Shown piece after piece: positions 45,366 to 52,848 of a DNA stretch of 64,000 bases; within the stretch, counting starts at the first letter, position 1, and every line of letters starts with the position of its first letter. The position numbers were made by a program, and so were the translations under genes. Below the pieces are notes generated by a model. It searched no databases and was not told the origin of the DNA. It saw nothing but the letters and a program-made list of their open reading frames with translations. The stretch comes from Mitsuaria sp. 7 (lineage in GTDB: Bacteria > Pseudomonadota > Gammaproteobacteria > Burkholderiales > Burkholderiaceae_C). Location: positions 680,163 to 744,162 of the forward strand of contig NZ_CP011514.1 of the NCBI RefSeq assembly GCF_001653795.1. Reading direction: 5' to 3'.

Positions 45366-47663
45366 GTGTTTGAAGTTAAAAAGCAAAAGCAGTCCTTCCG
45401 TCAAGTTCGCAGACATCAACGGTTCCGCCTTCTTCCCCTCCTGAGCACCCTGATCGCGCCCGCCGCCTGGGCGGACGAAGCGCCTGCAACGCGTTCCGCG
45501 AGCGCGGTGGTGGCCCCGGCGCCTGCTGCATCCGCCGCGTCGGCGCCCACGGTCACGCTGTCCCAGGTCACCGTCTACGGTGTCCGCAGCGTCGCTCCGG
45601 GCAAGACCACGATCACCCCGAACGAGATCGAGCGCCAGCAGGCGCTGACCGTTCAGCAGTTGCTCGACAACCTCCCGGGCGTCGATCTCAACGGCAGCTT
45701 CCGCCCCGGCGGCCAGAGCCTGAACATGTGGGGCTTCGGCGATGTCGAGGACATCCGCGTGCAGCTCGATGGCGCCAACAAGGGCTTCGAGAAGTACCGG
45801 CAGGGATCGATCTTCATCGAGCCCGAGCTGATCAAGCGCATCACCGTCGACAAGGGCGCGCACTCGGTGCGTTACGGCAACGGCGGCTTCGGCGGCACGG
45901 TGCTGGTCGAGAGCAAGGATGCCGAGGACCTGCTGCGCCCCGGCGAGCGCCTCGGCGGCCTGGCCAAGCTCGGCTGGGCCAGCAACGACGACCAGCGCAT
46001 CGTGTCGGGCAGCGTCTTCGCGCGCGCCGAGCCCGGCACCGCGCTGCCCTGGCAGTTCCTCGTCGCCGTCACCGGCCGCGACTCCGGCAACCAGGAGCGC
46101 GCCGACCACACCGTCTACGAGTTCTCCGAGACCCACAGCCGCTCCGCGCTCGCGAAGCTGACGCTGCAGCTCGGCGAGAGCCGGTTGACGCTGTCCGACA
46201 TCGAAGGCCGCAGCAAGGCCTGGGCGCCGTTCGCCGCCAAGCGCGACGAAGTGCCCGCGCCGACCCCGGCCGAGATCGCGAAGTACGGCGAGCGCGAGGC
46301 CTGGCTGCGCAAGGTGCTGTGGCGCGACCAGACGGACCGCACGCAGTCGCTGGTGTGGCGCTACGCGCCCGCGGCGCAGCCGCTGCTGGACCTGCAGGTG
46401 CGGCTGACCCAGTCCTCCAGCCGCCAGGATGACCAGCGCCCCGACAGCATCACCAGCGACTTCGCGGCCAGCCTGGGCAAGGAGAGCCACGCGACCTACC
46501 GCGACCGGCAGGTCGACGTGACCAACACCGCGCGCTTCGACCTCGCCGGCATGAGCCACGCGCTCGCCACCGGCCTGCAGGCCCAGCGCCACGACCGCGA
46601 CACGCTGATGTTCCTGCACACCCGCACCAAGGACGCCAGCTACAACTACGGCTGGCTGCAGCCGTACTACATGCCGTCCGGCGAGCAGCGCACCGTGTCC
46701 GGCTGGGTCGAGGACGAGGTGCGCGTGGGCGCCTGGACGCTCACGCCGGGCCTGCGTTACGACCAGGTCCGCACAGCGGGTCAACCGAACTTCGCGCCGC
46801 GCTACAACGACCCGGCCGCCGGCCATGACTACAGCGCCGTCCATCACAGCGGCTGGTCGCAGCACCTGTCGGCGAAGTGGCAGGCCACGGCCGCCACCGC
46901 GCTCTTCGCGGACGCCGGCAAGACCTGGCGCGCGCCGGTCATCGACGAGCTCTTCGAGGTCCAGTCCGCCGCGAGCAGCGCCCCGGCGACCAGCCGCGGT
47001 CTGCGCAAGGAACGCGTCACCGCCTTGCGCGGCGGCCTGAAGCACGAACGCACGGACTGGCTCAGCAGCGGCGACGCGTTCGCCGCGACACTGACCGTCT
47101 TCCGCAACCTCGTGCACGACAACATCCACAAGCGCTTCGGCATCTTCGTGGAGCCCGGCACCGAGCGGCCGCCCAACCTGCCGTTCTACCGGAACCTGCC
47201 CGGCTACCGCAGCGAGGGCGCGGAGGCGGAGACGCACTACGAGCAGCGGCGCGGTTTCGCCAGCCTGTCGCTGGCCTGGATGCGGGGCGAGCATCGCGGT
47301 TCCATCCGCGATCCGTGGGCGGTGAAGAACCAGCCGCTGATCGACATCGGCGCGCCCAAGGCGGTCGTCGTGATCGGCGGGAAGTGGCCGTCGCTGGGCC
47401 TGGCCGCAGGCTGGCAGGGCAAGTTCGTCGCGGCGCAGAACAAGGTGCCGGACGACGAGGTCGTGCCGTATGCGCTGCCGCCGGCGAAGGGCTACGGGTT
47501 GCACGGGCTTTTCGCGCAATGGCAGGGGCGCGGCGCGTGGGCGGACACGAAGGTGCAGCTCGCGGTCGACAACCTCTTCAACCGCAGCGTGCAACCCTAC
47601 CTCGCAGAACAGGTCTACGCGCCGGGCCGCAACATCAAGCTCACGTTCAGCCAACGTCTGTGA
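45366..47663 (+). CDS. TonB-dependent haem/haemoglobin-type receptor
   Basis: A 765-residue outer-membrane receptor of the TonB-dependent haem, haemoglobin or siderophore class. A signal peptide (about 22-36, ending APAAWA) precedes a plug domain with LSQVTVYG, VQQLLDNLPGVDL and NMWGFGDVEDIRVQLDGANKG, and a barrel with WRAPVIDELFE, similar to the FRAP-box region of haem receptors, ending in KLTFSQRL. The start is a GTG at 45366, as no ATG precedes the signal peptide. The Fur-type palindrome 13 bp upstream supports iron control. The exact ligand is inferred from similarity only. Confidence 0.83.
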   Translation: MFEVKKQKQSFRQVRRHQRFRLLPLLSTLIAPAAWADEAPATRSASAVVAPAPAASAASAPTVTLSQVTVYGVRSVAPGKTTITPNEIERQQALTVQQLLDNLPGVDLNGSFRPGGQSLNMWGFGDVEDIRVQLDGANKGFEKYRQGSIFIEPELIKRITVDKGAHSVRYGNGGFGGTVLVESKDAEDLLRPGERLGGLAKLGWASNDDQRIVSGSVFARAEPGTALPWQFLVAVTGRDSGNQERADHTVYEFSETHSRSALAKLTLQLGESRLTLSDIEGRSKAWAPFAAKRDEVPAPTPAEIAKYGEREAWLRKVLWRDQTDRTQSLVWRYAPAAQPLLDLQVRLTQSSSRQDDQRPDSITSDFAASLGKESHATYRDRQVDVTNTARFDLAGMSHALATGLQAQRHDRDTLMFLHTRTKDASYNYGWLQPYYMPSGEQRTVSGWVEDEVRVGAWTLTPGLRYDQVRTAGQPNFAPRYNDPAAGHDYSAVHHSGWSQHLSAKWQATAATALFADAGKTWRAPVIDELFEVQSAASSAPATSRGLRKERVTALRGGLKHERTDWLSSGDAFAATLTVFRNLVHDNIHKRFGIFVEPGTERPPNLPFYRNLPGYRSEGAEAETHYEQRRGFASLSLAWMRGEHRGSIRDPWAVKNQPLIDIGAPKAVVVIGGKWPSLGLAAGWQGKFVAAQNKVPDDEVVPYALPPAKGYGLHGLFAQWQGRGAWADTKVQLAVDNLFNRSVQPYLAEQVYAPGRNIKLTFSQRL

Positions 47664-47856
47664 AGGCGAAGGCGAGGGCGGGGCGCTGAGCGCCCGGATG
47701 CACCGCGCGCGACCGGGCCGGTCGTGACCTTCGGCACGCGCAAGGCCCGCAGCAAGCCCTGACCCCTCAAGCGTGGGGGCGCGTTCTGCAAGCGCTTTCT
47801 TCACACTCCGCGCCGAGCGGCCGAAGAGTCGTCTTCTCCACTCTCGGGACTTATTC

Positions 47857-48708
47857 ATGAGCAGATCCGGCGTGCGCGTCGTCGACATGACGGCGCGCCT
47901 GGGCGGCCTGGCCATCGGCCAGACCGGCGCGACCTTGTCCTCCACGGAAAGCCGTCAGGCGATCGCGCTGAGCACGACGCCCGGCATGCCCACCATCGAC
48001 TGGGTGCGTCCGCCGTATCCCAACGACGACCTGGGCGCCGTCGACGGCCCCGCGGGGCTGCTGGTGATCGTCGGTCCGGGCTCGGTCCACGGCGCGCTGG
48101 ACCTGCTGCGCCGCGCGTGGGCCGCCGAGGTGCCCGCCGTGCGCCTGCTGCTGATGCCCAGCGCCATCGTCGAGGAGATGACCCTCGTGCCGATGGTCAC
48201 GGCGGACACGCCGACCACCGTGCTCTACCGGCTGCCCGACAGCAGCCCCGAGACGCTGTGGTTCGTCCTCATCGAGGAATTCAACAAGCTGACGAGCCGC
48301 TTCGGGCTCACCTCCCTGCAACCCACCCCCTCCCTGAACAAAGACACCATGAGCAATCTGAAGCAGTCGATCGACGCCGCCATGACCATCGACGGCGCGC
48401 TGGCCGCCGCGCTGGTCGATTTCCGCAGCGGCATGTGCCTGGCCCAGGCCGGCACCGCCGTGAACCTGGACCTGGCCGCCGCCGGCAACACGCAGGTGGT
48501 GCGCGCCAAGCTGCAGACCATGGAGTCGCTGGGCCTGCGCAAGGGCATCGAGGACATCCTGATCACGCTGACGGACCAGTACCACCTGATCCGCCTGGTA
48601 CCCAACAACGCCGGCCTGTTCCTGTACCTGGTACTGGACAAGAACAAGGGCAACCTGGCCCTGGCCCGCTACAAGCTGACCGAGATCGAGCGCGCGCTGC
48701 AGGTCTGA
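47857..48708 (+). CDS. Unknown N-domain fused to a roadblock/LC7-type domain
   Basis: A 283-residue cytoplasmic protein. Residues 165-283 (from MSNLKQSIDAAMTIDGALAA) match the roadblock/LC7-like family that is usually a free protein of about 118 residues in proteobacteria, with AAGNTQVVRAKLQTME and LFLYLVLDKNKGNLALARYKL. Residues 1-150 form a separate alpha/beta domain I do not recognise. The two are joined by a Pro/Thr linker, and the internal ATG at 48350 could also start a free roadblock protein. Roadblock proteins often regulate small GTPases or motility; no partner GTPase is adjacent. Confidence 0.7.
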   Translation: MSRSGVRVVDMTARLGGLAIGQTGATLSSTESRQAIALSTTPGMPTIDWVRPPYPNDDLGAVDGPAGLLVIVGPGSVHGALDLLRRAWAAEVPAVRLLLMPSAIVEEMTLVPMVTADTPTTVLYRLPDSSPETLWFVLIEEFNKLTSRFGLTSLQPTPSLNKDTMSNLKQSIDAAMTIDGALAAALVDFRSGMCLAQAGTAVNLDLAAAGNTQVVRAKLQTMESLGLRKGIEDILITLTDQYHLIRLVPNNAGLFLYLVLDKNKGNLALARYKLTEIERALQV

Positions 48709-48749
48709 CCCCCACGTTCCACCGTCCTATCGCTCCCGCGATCGGATGC

Positions 48750-48796
48750 CACAGCCGGCCGCGCCGCCTCGATGTCGAGGCGGTCGGCCGGCTGTG
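48750..48796. terminator. Long bidirectional hairpin
   Basis: CACAGCCGGCC (48750-48760) pairs with GGCCGGCTGTG (48786-48796), and CCGCCTCGA pairs with TCGAGGCGG inside, leaving a 2-nt tip. It lies midway between the convergent roadblock and penicillin acylase genes and probably insulates both transcripts. Confidence 0.75.
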
Positions 48797-48819
48797 TCGT
48801 TGCGGGCCCGTGTTCCGGG

Positions 48820-51372
48820 TTACTCGCTGATCGTCTTCGTCGAGAAGGCCGTGTCCTTGGCGATGTCGGCCTCGGAGAACGGCACCTTCTGCCACTGCCC
48901 GGCGCTGTAGGCGCGCGTGTAGTCGCTGTAGTGCGCCGAGACCGGATCGTCCGACTGCGAGAAGGTCAGGAAGGTGTAGGCCTCGACGTCGCCGGCGGGG
49001 AAGCGCACGACTTGCATGTAGCTGTTGGCGCTGGTCGCGGTGTTGAGGTCGTAGCCGCCCTGGTCCAGCCGGCTGAGCGCGCAGGCCACCGTGTAGTAGC
49101 CCTGCGGCTGGCCGCAGCCGCCGAACAGCGGGATCTTGTCGCTGCCGCGCGTGGCGAAGAGCGTCTCGCCGCGCGTCGCGTTGAGCGCGAAGCCGCTGGC
49201 CTGCACGCGCAGGATCGCCGCGCCGAAGGCTTGCTGCAGCGTCGTCTTCATGGCGACGTTCAGGTCGCGCGGCGTGTGCAGCGGATCGGCGCTGCTGAAG
49301 GGCACCGCGAACAGCGAGGCCTCCGGGATGCGCGAGGCGCGCGTCCAGAACTCGTCCCACACATGCGCGCCGCGTGAGGCGAGCAGCGCCTTGCCGTCCC
49401 ACGCCTGCAGCACCGCGCAGGCCTCGGTGGGATCGACGCTGCGCGCCGGGCTGAAGGTCTCGCCGGTGGCGGGATCGCCGTTCACGGTGAACGCCGTCGG
49501 CGGTGCGCAGAACATCGCGAGCGCCTGATCCCGGAAGAGCTCCGAGGTCAGCGTGCGGCTGTTGAGCACCATGGCGCGCACGGTCTCGCTGGTGGCCTTG
49601 TTGCCGGCATAACCGTCGGTGCCGGCCAGCCGTCCCTGGGCCAGCAGATGCGCCAGTCGCGTGCGGAAGCTGATCGAGCTCGTGCCCGCCGGTCCGAGGA
49701 TGTCCGGGAATCCGGTCAGCGGCGCGGCCGTGTTGGCCAGCCAGTAGCTGTCGTTGCTGTTGAGCACGTAGTCGTCGCGCAGCAGGCTGGGCATGCGGGC
49801 GGGGCCGATCGCGCCGGGCTGCTTGGAGTCGGGGTCGGTCAACCAGTCGCAGCTGCTCTTGGAACCGTCGAGCACCGGCGTGCGCGGCAGCGCGGCGCTG
49901 AGCGCGTTCGTGAGCGGTGTGGCGCAGCTCGAGAGCTGCGCGGCGGAGACATTGGGCATCGCGCCGATGTCGGCGTACCAGGCCTGGCTGCCGCCGCGTC
50001 CGACGGCGACGGTGTTGACCCAGGGGATGGCGGACTCTTCGCGCTGGATGGACTGGAACTCCTCGAGCGTCTTGGCCTGGCTCCAGCGCATCCACACGCG
50101 GAACACGCGGAAGTTGTCGCCGTTGATGTCCCGGATCGCGAAGGCGGTGTTCGTGTTCCAGCCCAGCGCCGCGTTGAGCGGACCGAGGTTGACGATCGGG
50201 CCGTACTGCGACTCGTAGAGCGTGCGCGACACCGGCGCGACGCTGCCGTCGCCCTGCTTGACCTGCACGGTGATGGCGCGGGCGGTCATCTTCACGGCGG
50301 CACCGTCGCGCTGGTAGCTGGTCGGGTCGCCGGGCGTCAGCGTGAGCTGGAACAGGCCGTAGCGGCGCGCGGCGGAGACGGTGTGGCTCCAGGCCACGTT
50401 GTCGTTGTAGCCGATGAGCACGATCGGCTGGGCGAGGAAGGAGGCGCCGGCGACGTTGAGCTCCCCGGGCACGGTCAGGTGCGCCTGGTAGAAGCGGTCC
50501 GGGCCGCGCCAGTACCAGTGCGGATTGCCGAACAGCAGCGGGCTGGCGTCGCCCGTGGCCGCGGTGCCGAAGCCGATCATGTTGCTGCCCACGCCGTCGT
50601 TGCCGCCGACCTGGAAGTCCGGCAGATGCGCGGTGGCGATGGTGAGCGGTTGTGCGGCCGCGTTGCGCGCGCGCCGTCCCGCGTGCGTCTTGCCTGCCGT
50701 TCCTGCGGCCATGGCCATCGTGGGCGAAGCGGCTGCGGGTGCCGTCGCATTGGCGATCTGCGCGACGAAGTTGCTGTAGCCCGCCGCGAAGTGCGCGCCG
50801 TACATGCGGCGGAAGATGTCCGTGTCGGTGACGGGCACGACCCAGGCCTCGTTGCGGCAGGCCGCATGGGCGGTGGATTCGGCGCCGGCCTTGATCTCAC
50901 GGACGTAGCGGTTGTAGCCGGCGGCAAAGCCGGCGACCATCTGCTTGAGCTTGTCGGGCTGCGCGGCGATGAAGCGCTGCATCACCTCGTCGTTGAGGAC
51001 GTGGCGGTGATAGAAGTCCGAGTCGAGGTTCTTCGGTTGTCCGATGGTGCCCTGGAAGGGGATGACGGCATCGGCGCCGAAGTGGCGCGAGCGTTCCCCG
51101 CGGAAGGTGAGCATCGAGTTGGCGATGGTGCACAGGTCGTCCTGCGCCTGCGCATAGCCGTAGCCGTAGCCGGCGCCGCCCCAGTCGGCGGCCTTGATGT
51201 GCGGCACGCCCATGGCGGTGCGCCGGATCTCGGCGTTGTACTTGAAGGCGGGTGGCGTCCCGTCGCCATCGTCATCGCCGCCGCAGCCGGCGAGCAGCGC
51301 GGCCGATCCGACGGCCAGCGCCAAGGTCATTGCATACAGCGGGCGCCTGCCGCCTCGAATGGAAAGTCGCAT
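48820..51372 (-). CDS. Penicillin acylase-family lipoprotein (possible AHL acylase)
   Basis: An 850-residue N-terminal-nucleophile hydrolase. A lipoprotein signal ends LLAGC with Cys30 as the lipidation site and an Asp-rich GGDDDGDG after it. The alpha subunit runs to about residue 262. The catalytic Ser263 in GVGSNMIG starts the beta subunit after self-processing, followed by PLLFGNPHWYWRGP and QPIVLIGYNDNVAWSHTVS. Relatives hydrolyse penicillins or acyl-homoserine lactones. GGGAGAC before the ATG at 51372 is a good ribosome-binding site. The product probably sits in the periplasm or outer membrane. Confidence 0.9.
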   Translation of the reverse strand: MRLSIRGGRRPLYAMTLALAVGSAALLAGCGGDDDGDGTPPAFKYNAEIRRTAMGVPHIKAADWGGAGYGYGYAQAQDDLCTIANSMLTFRGERSRHFGADAVIPFQGTIGQPKNLDSDFYHRHVLNDEVMQRFIAAQPDKLKQMVAGFAAGYNRYVREIKAGAESTAHAACRNEAWVVPVTDTDIFRRMYGAHFAAGYSNFVAQIANATAPAAASPTMAMAAGTAGKTHAGRRARNAAAQPLTIATAHLPDFQVGGNDGVGSNMIGFGTAATGDASPLLFGNPHWYWRGPDRFYQAHLTVPGELNVAGASFLAQPIVLIGYNDNVAWSHTVSAARRYGLFQLTLTPGDPTSYQRDGAAVKMTARAITVQVKQGDGSVAPVSRTLYESQYGPIVNLGPLNAALGWNTNTAFAIRDINGDNFRVFRVWMRWSQAKTLEEFQSIQREESAIPWVNTVAVGRGGSQAWYADIGAMPNVSAAQLSSCATPLTNALSAALPRTPVLDGSKSSCDWLTDPDSKQPGAIGPARMPSLLRDDYVLNSNDSYWLANTAAPLTGFPDILGPAGTSSISFRTRLAHLLAQGRLAGTDGYAGNKATSETVRAMVLNSRTLTSELFRDQALAMFCAPPTAFTVNGDPATGETFSPARSVDPTEACAVLQAWDGKALLASRGAHVWDEFWTRASRIPEASLFAVPFSSADPLHTPRDLNVAMKTTLQQAFGAAILRVQASGFALNATRGETLFATRGSDKIPLFGGCGQPQGYYTVACALSRLDQGGYDLNTATSANSYMQVVRFPAGDVEAYTFLTFSQSDDPVSAHYSDYTRAYSAGQWQKVPFSEADIAKDTAFSTKTISE

Positions 51373-51467
51373 GGTGTCTCCCTTTGCTCTTTGATAGTCG
51401 GCGCGCCGGGGCGGGCCGGTTCGTCTCAAGCATAGGGGCATCGAAGCAATGACTTGTATCCGTAGGC

Positions 51468-51566
51468 GCAGGGGGAGTGACTCACACGAAGGTGTGTCCC
51501 CCATTTAATCGCCCTTCGAGGGGATTCGGCATCGGCGGATCGGCTCCGACACTGCATGCATTCGGG
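51468..51566 (+). promoter_or_regulatory. Conserved 99-nt leader element, copy C
   Basis: Third copy, 74 of 99 identities with copy B and 68 with copy A, ungapped. Hairpin 1 is perfect here: GGGGGA/TCCCCC outer stem and CACAC-GAAG-GTGTG inner stem. Hairpin 2 has AATC/GATT around the same bulged G and CCCT/AGGG top; relative to copy B a T-A pair became A-T, a compensatory change. CGACACTGCATGC is at 51547-51559. It ends 40 bp before the start codon and 96 bp from the divergent acylase gene. Confidence 0.8.
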
Positions 51567-51606
51567 TTGAACGCATTCAGGAATGCGAGAGAAAGCGAGG
51601 ACGACG

Positions 51607-52191
51607 ATGGCGATGAATGTGATGTTGGAACAGGCGAAGCAACTGGTGAATCGACTGCCGCCGGTGGTGGGTCGGCCCCAGGCGGAATTCGACGAGATCG
51701 TGGCGTTGCTCGCAGAGCCGACCGCGCTGTTCGGAGAGCCGACCGCGCTGTTCGGAGAGCCGTCGACAGCGTGCTACGGAAGCTGCTCCAGCGTGACGGC
51801 GGTGGTGGATTGGTACCGGCTGGCGGAAGACATGGACCAGGTGTTGCGGCATCACCGTTTACGTTGGCCTCAGGTGATCCAGATGCTGCAGGTGGCGGCG
51901 CAGGTGCTGAAGGAGCACTCGCTGCAGCTGTGCAATTGCCCGCCTCGTATCACCCGGTCTCCGAAAGAGACGGAGTTCGTGGCCATGCGCTACGAGCTGA
52001 GCGTCGACGCGCCGTGGGAGATGGGTTTTGTACTCACCAGCGATTGCTCGTGGCGCCTCATCGATCTCGATCTGCACGAGCTGGGCGTGAGGATCGCGTT
52101 CAGGGGGCGTTGGGATGGACCGTTTGAAGAAGAGCTTGCTATCGATGCCGTCGTCGAGGATGGCGACGACGAAGACGAGGAGTACGACTGA
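51607..52191 (+). CDS. Unknown cassette protein 1, copy C
   Basis: A 194-residue single-unit member of the HEPN-partner family. It resembles unit 1 of copy B over almost its whole length: MNVxxExAxxLVxRLPPV, AEFDEIVALLAEPTALFG, IQMLQVAAQVLKEHSLQLCNCPPR and RYELSVDAP. The tail (about 180-194) is very acidic. A 21-bp tandem duplication at 51715-51756 repeats EPTALFG. The ATG at 51607 follows GCGAGG. Its stop and the next start share a base (TGATG at 52189-52193). The function is not known; an antitoxin or sensor role is inferred only from position. Confidence 0.75.
   Translation: MAMNVMLEQAKQLVNRLPPVVGRPQAEFDEIVALLAEPTALFGEPTALFGEPSTACYGSCSSVTAVVDWYRLAEDMDQVLRHHRLRWPQVIQMLQVAAQVLKEHSLQLCNCPPRITRSPKETEFVAMRYELSVDAPWEMGFVLTSDCSWRLIDLDLHELGVRIAFRGRWDGPFEEELAIDAVVEDGDDEDEEYD
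51715..51756 (+). repeat. Two 21-bp tandem repeats in cassette gene copy C
   Basis: GAGCCGACCGCGCTGTTCGG plus one A occurs twice in direct succession (51715-51735 and 51736-51756) with no mismatch, and a third unit begins GAGCCG. It encodes a doubled EPTALFG, a segment present once in copy B unit 1. Exact identity suggests a recent slippage duplication. Confidence 0.9.
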
Positions 52192-52601
52192 TGGCAACGT
52201 CAACCAAGGATCTGTTGGCGCAGGCCCTGGGAGCAAGTCACCACGGGGCCGAGGCGCGGCGTCGCGCCACGATCAGTCGCGCGTACTACGCGGCGTACCA
52301 CCGATGCCGGGAGTGGGCACTATCGCTGCCGCGGTCGACTGAGACCGTCTCGAAGGCGCATGGCGTGCACGAGCAACTGATTGATCGTCTCGCCAATCCG
52401 CCCCCTTCATGCCCACGGGAGAAGCGCAAGGTGGCGCGTCAACTGGCCGGTCAACTGTCGGCATTGAAAGCGCGGCGTGTGGCGGCGGACTACAAGCTCA
52501 GGCGCGCCATCTCCGAGAACGAGATGCGCATGCAACAGAGCGAAGCGCAGGAACTCTTCGCGTGGTGCGACGGCTCGCGCCGACCAGTTCGCGGGCCCTG
52601 A
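52191..52601 (+). CDS. HEPN-domain protein, copy C
   Basis: A 136-residue HEPN-family protein. TISRAYYAAYHRC (27-39), HGVHEQLIDRL (57-67) and VAADYKLRRAISENEM (97 onward) are the conserved blocks; Arg30 and His37 form R-x6-H. Its start overlaps the partner's stop by one base, giving the tightest coupling of the three copies. It ends 6 bp before the end of a convergent 49-residue gene. By family it may be an RNA-targeting toxin, but this is not shown here. Confidence 0.78.
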   Translation: MATSTKDLLAQALGASHHGAEARRRATISRAYYAAYHRCREWALSLPRSTETVSKAHGVHEQLIDRLANPPPSCPREKRKVARQLAGQLSALKARRVAADYKLRRAISENEMRMQQSEAQELFAWCDGSRRPVRGP

Positions 52602-52607
52602 GCTCAT

Positions 52608-52757
52608 TCACTGCCGCTTGAAGTACTGCACCTCCCGCTCGTGTTTCTCCGCGGCCTCGCGGGTGTCGAAGGTGCCGAGGTTGCGGCGTTTCCCCGTCTT
52701 CGGATCGGGGTTGCGGGAGTAGAGGCGGAACTGGCCGTTGCTGAGCTTGCGGATCAT
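52608..52757 (-). CDS. Small integrase-arm-like basic protein
   Basis: A 49-residue protein beginning MIRKLSNGQFRLYSRNPDP and continuing KTGKRRNLGTFDTREAAEKH. The pattern (a strand, a basic turn with TGKRR, GTF, then a helix with REAAEKHE) is that of the arm-type DNA-binding domain of tyrosine integrases, standing alone. An AGGAG ribosome-binding site precedes the ATG at 52757. Similar free-standing small proteins occur in related bacteria and are of unknown function. It could bind DNA or RNA. It converges on the third HEPN gene. Confidence 0.75.
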   Translation of the reverse strand: MIRKLSNGQFRLYSRNPDPKTGKRRNLGTFDTREAAEKHEREVQYFKRQ

Positions 52758-52848
52758 GGGGTGCTCCTGATGCTCGACGGCCGTGGTGGCCGGATGCACG
52801 GAGTCTTTGCCGATCCCTGACCGGTGTCTGTAGGACGAGGAGCCGCCG

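Noticed and set aside
33741..51566. Integron attC sites or transposon ends as an explanation of the three repeated leaders
   Set aside because: There is no RYYYAAC/GTTRRRY core pair, no integrase or transposase nearby, and no matching element downstream of the cassettes. The fixed distance to the start codon fits regulation better. A REP/MITE origin is not fully excluded.
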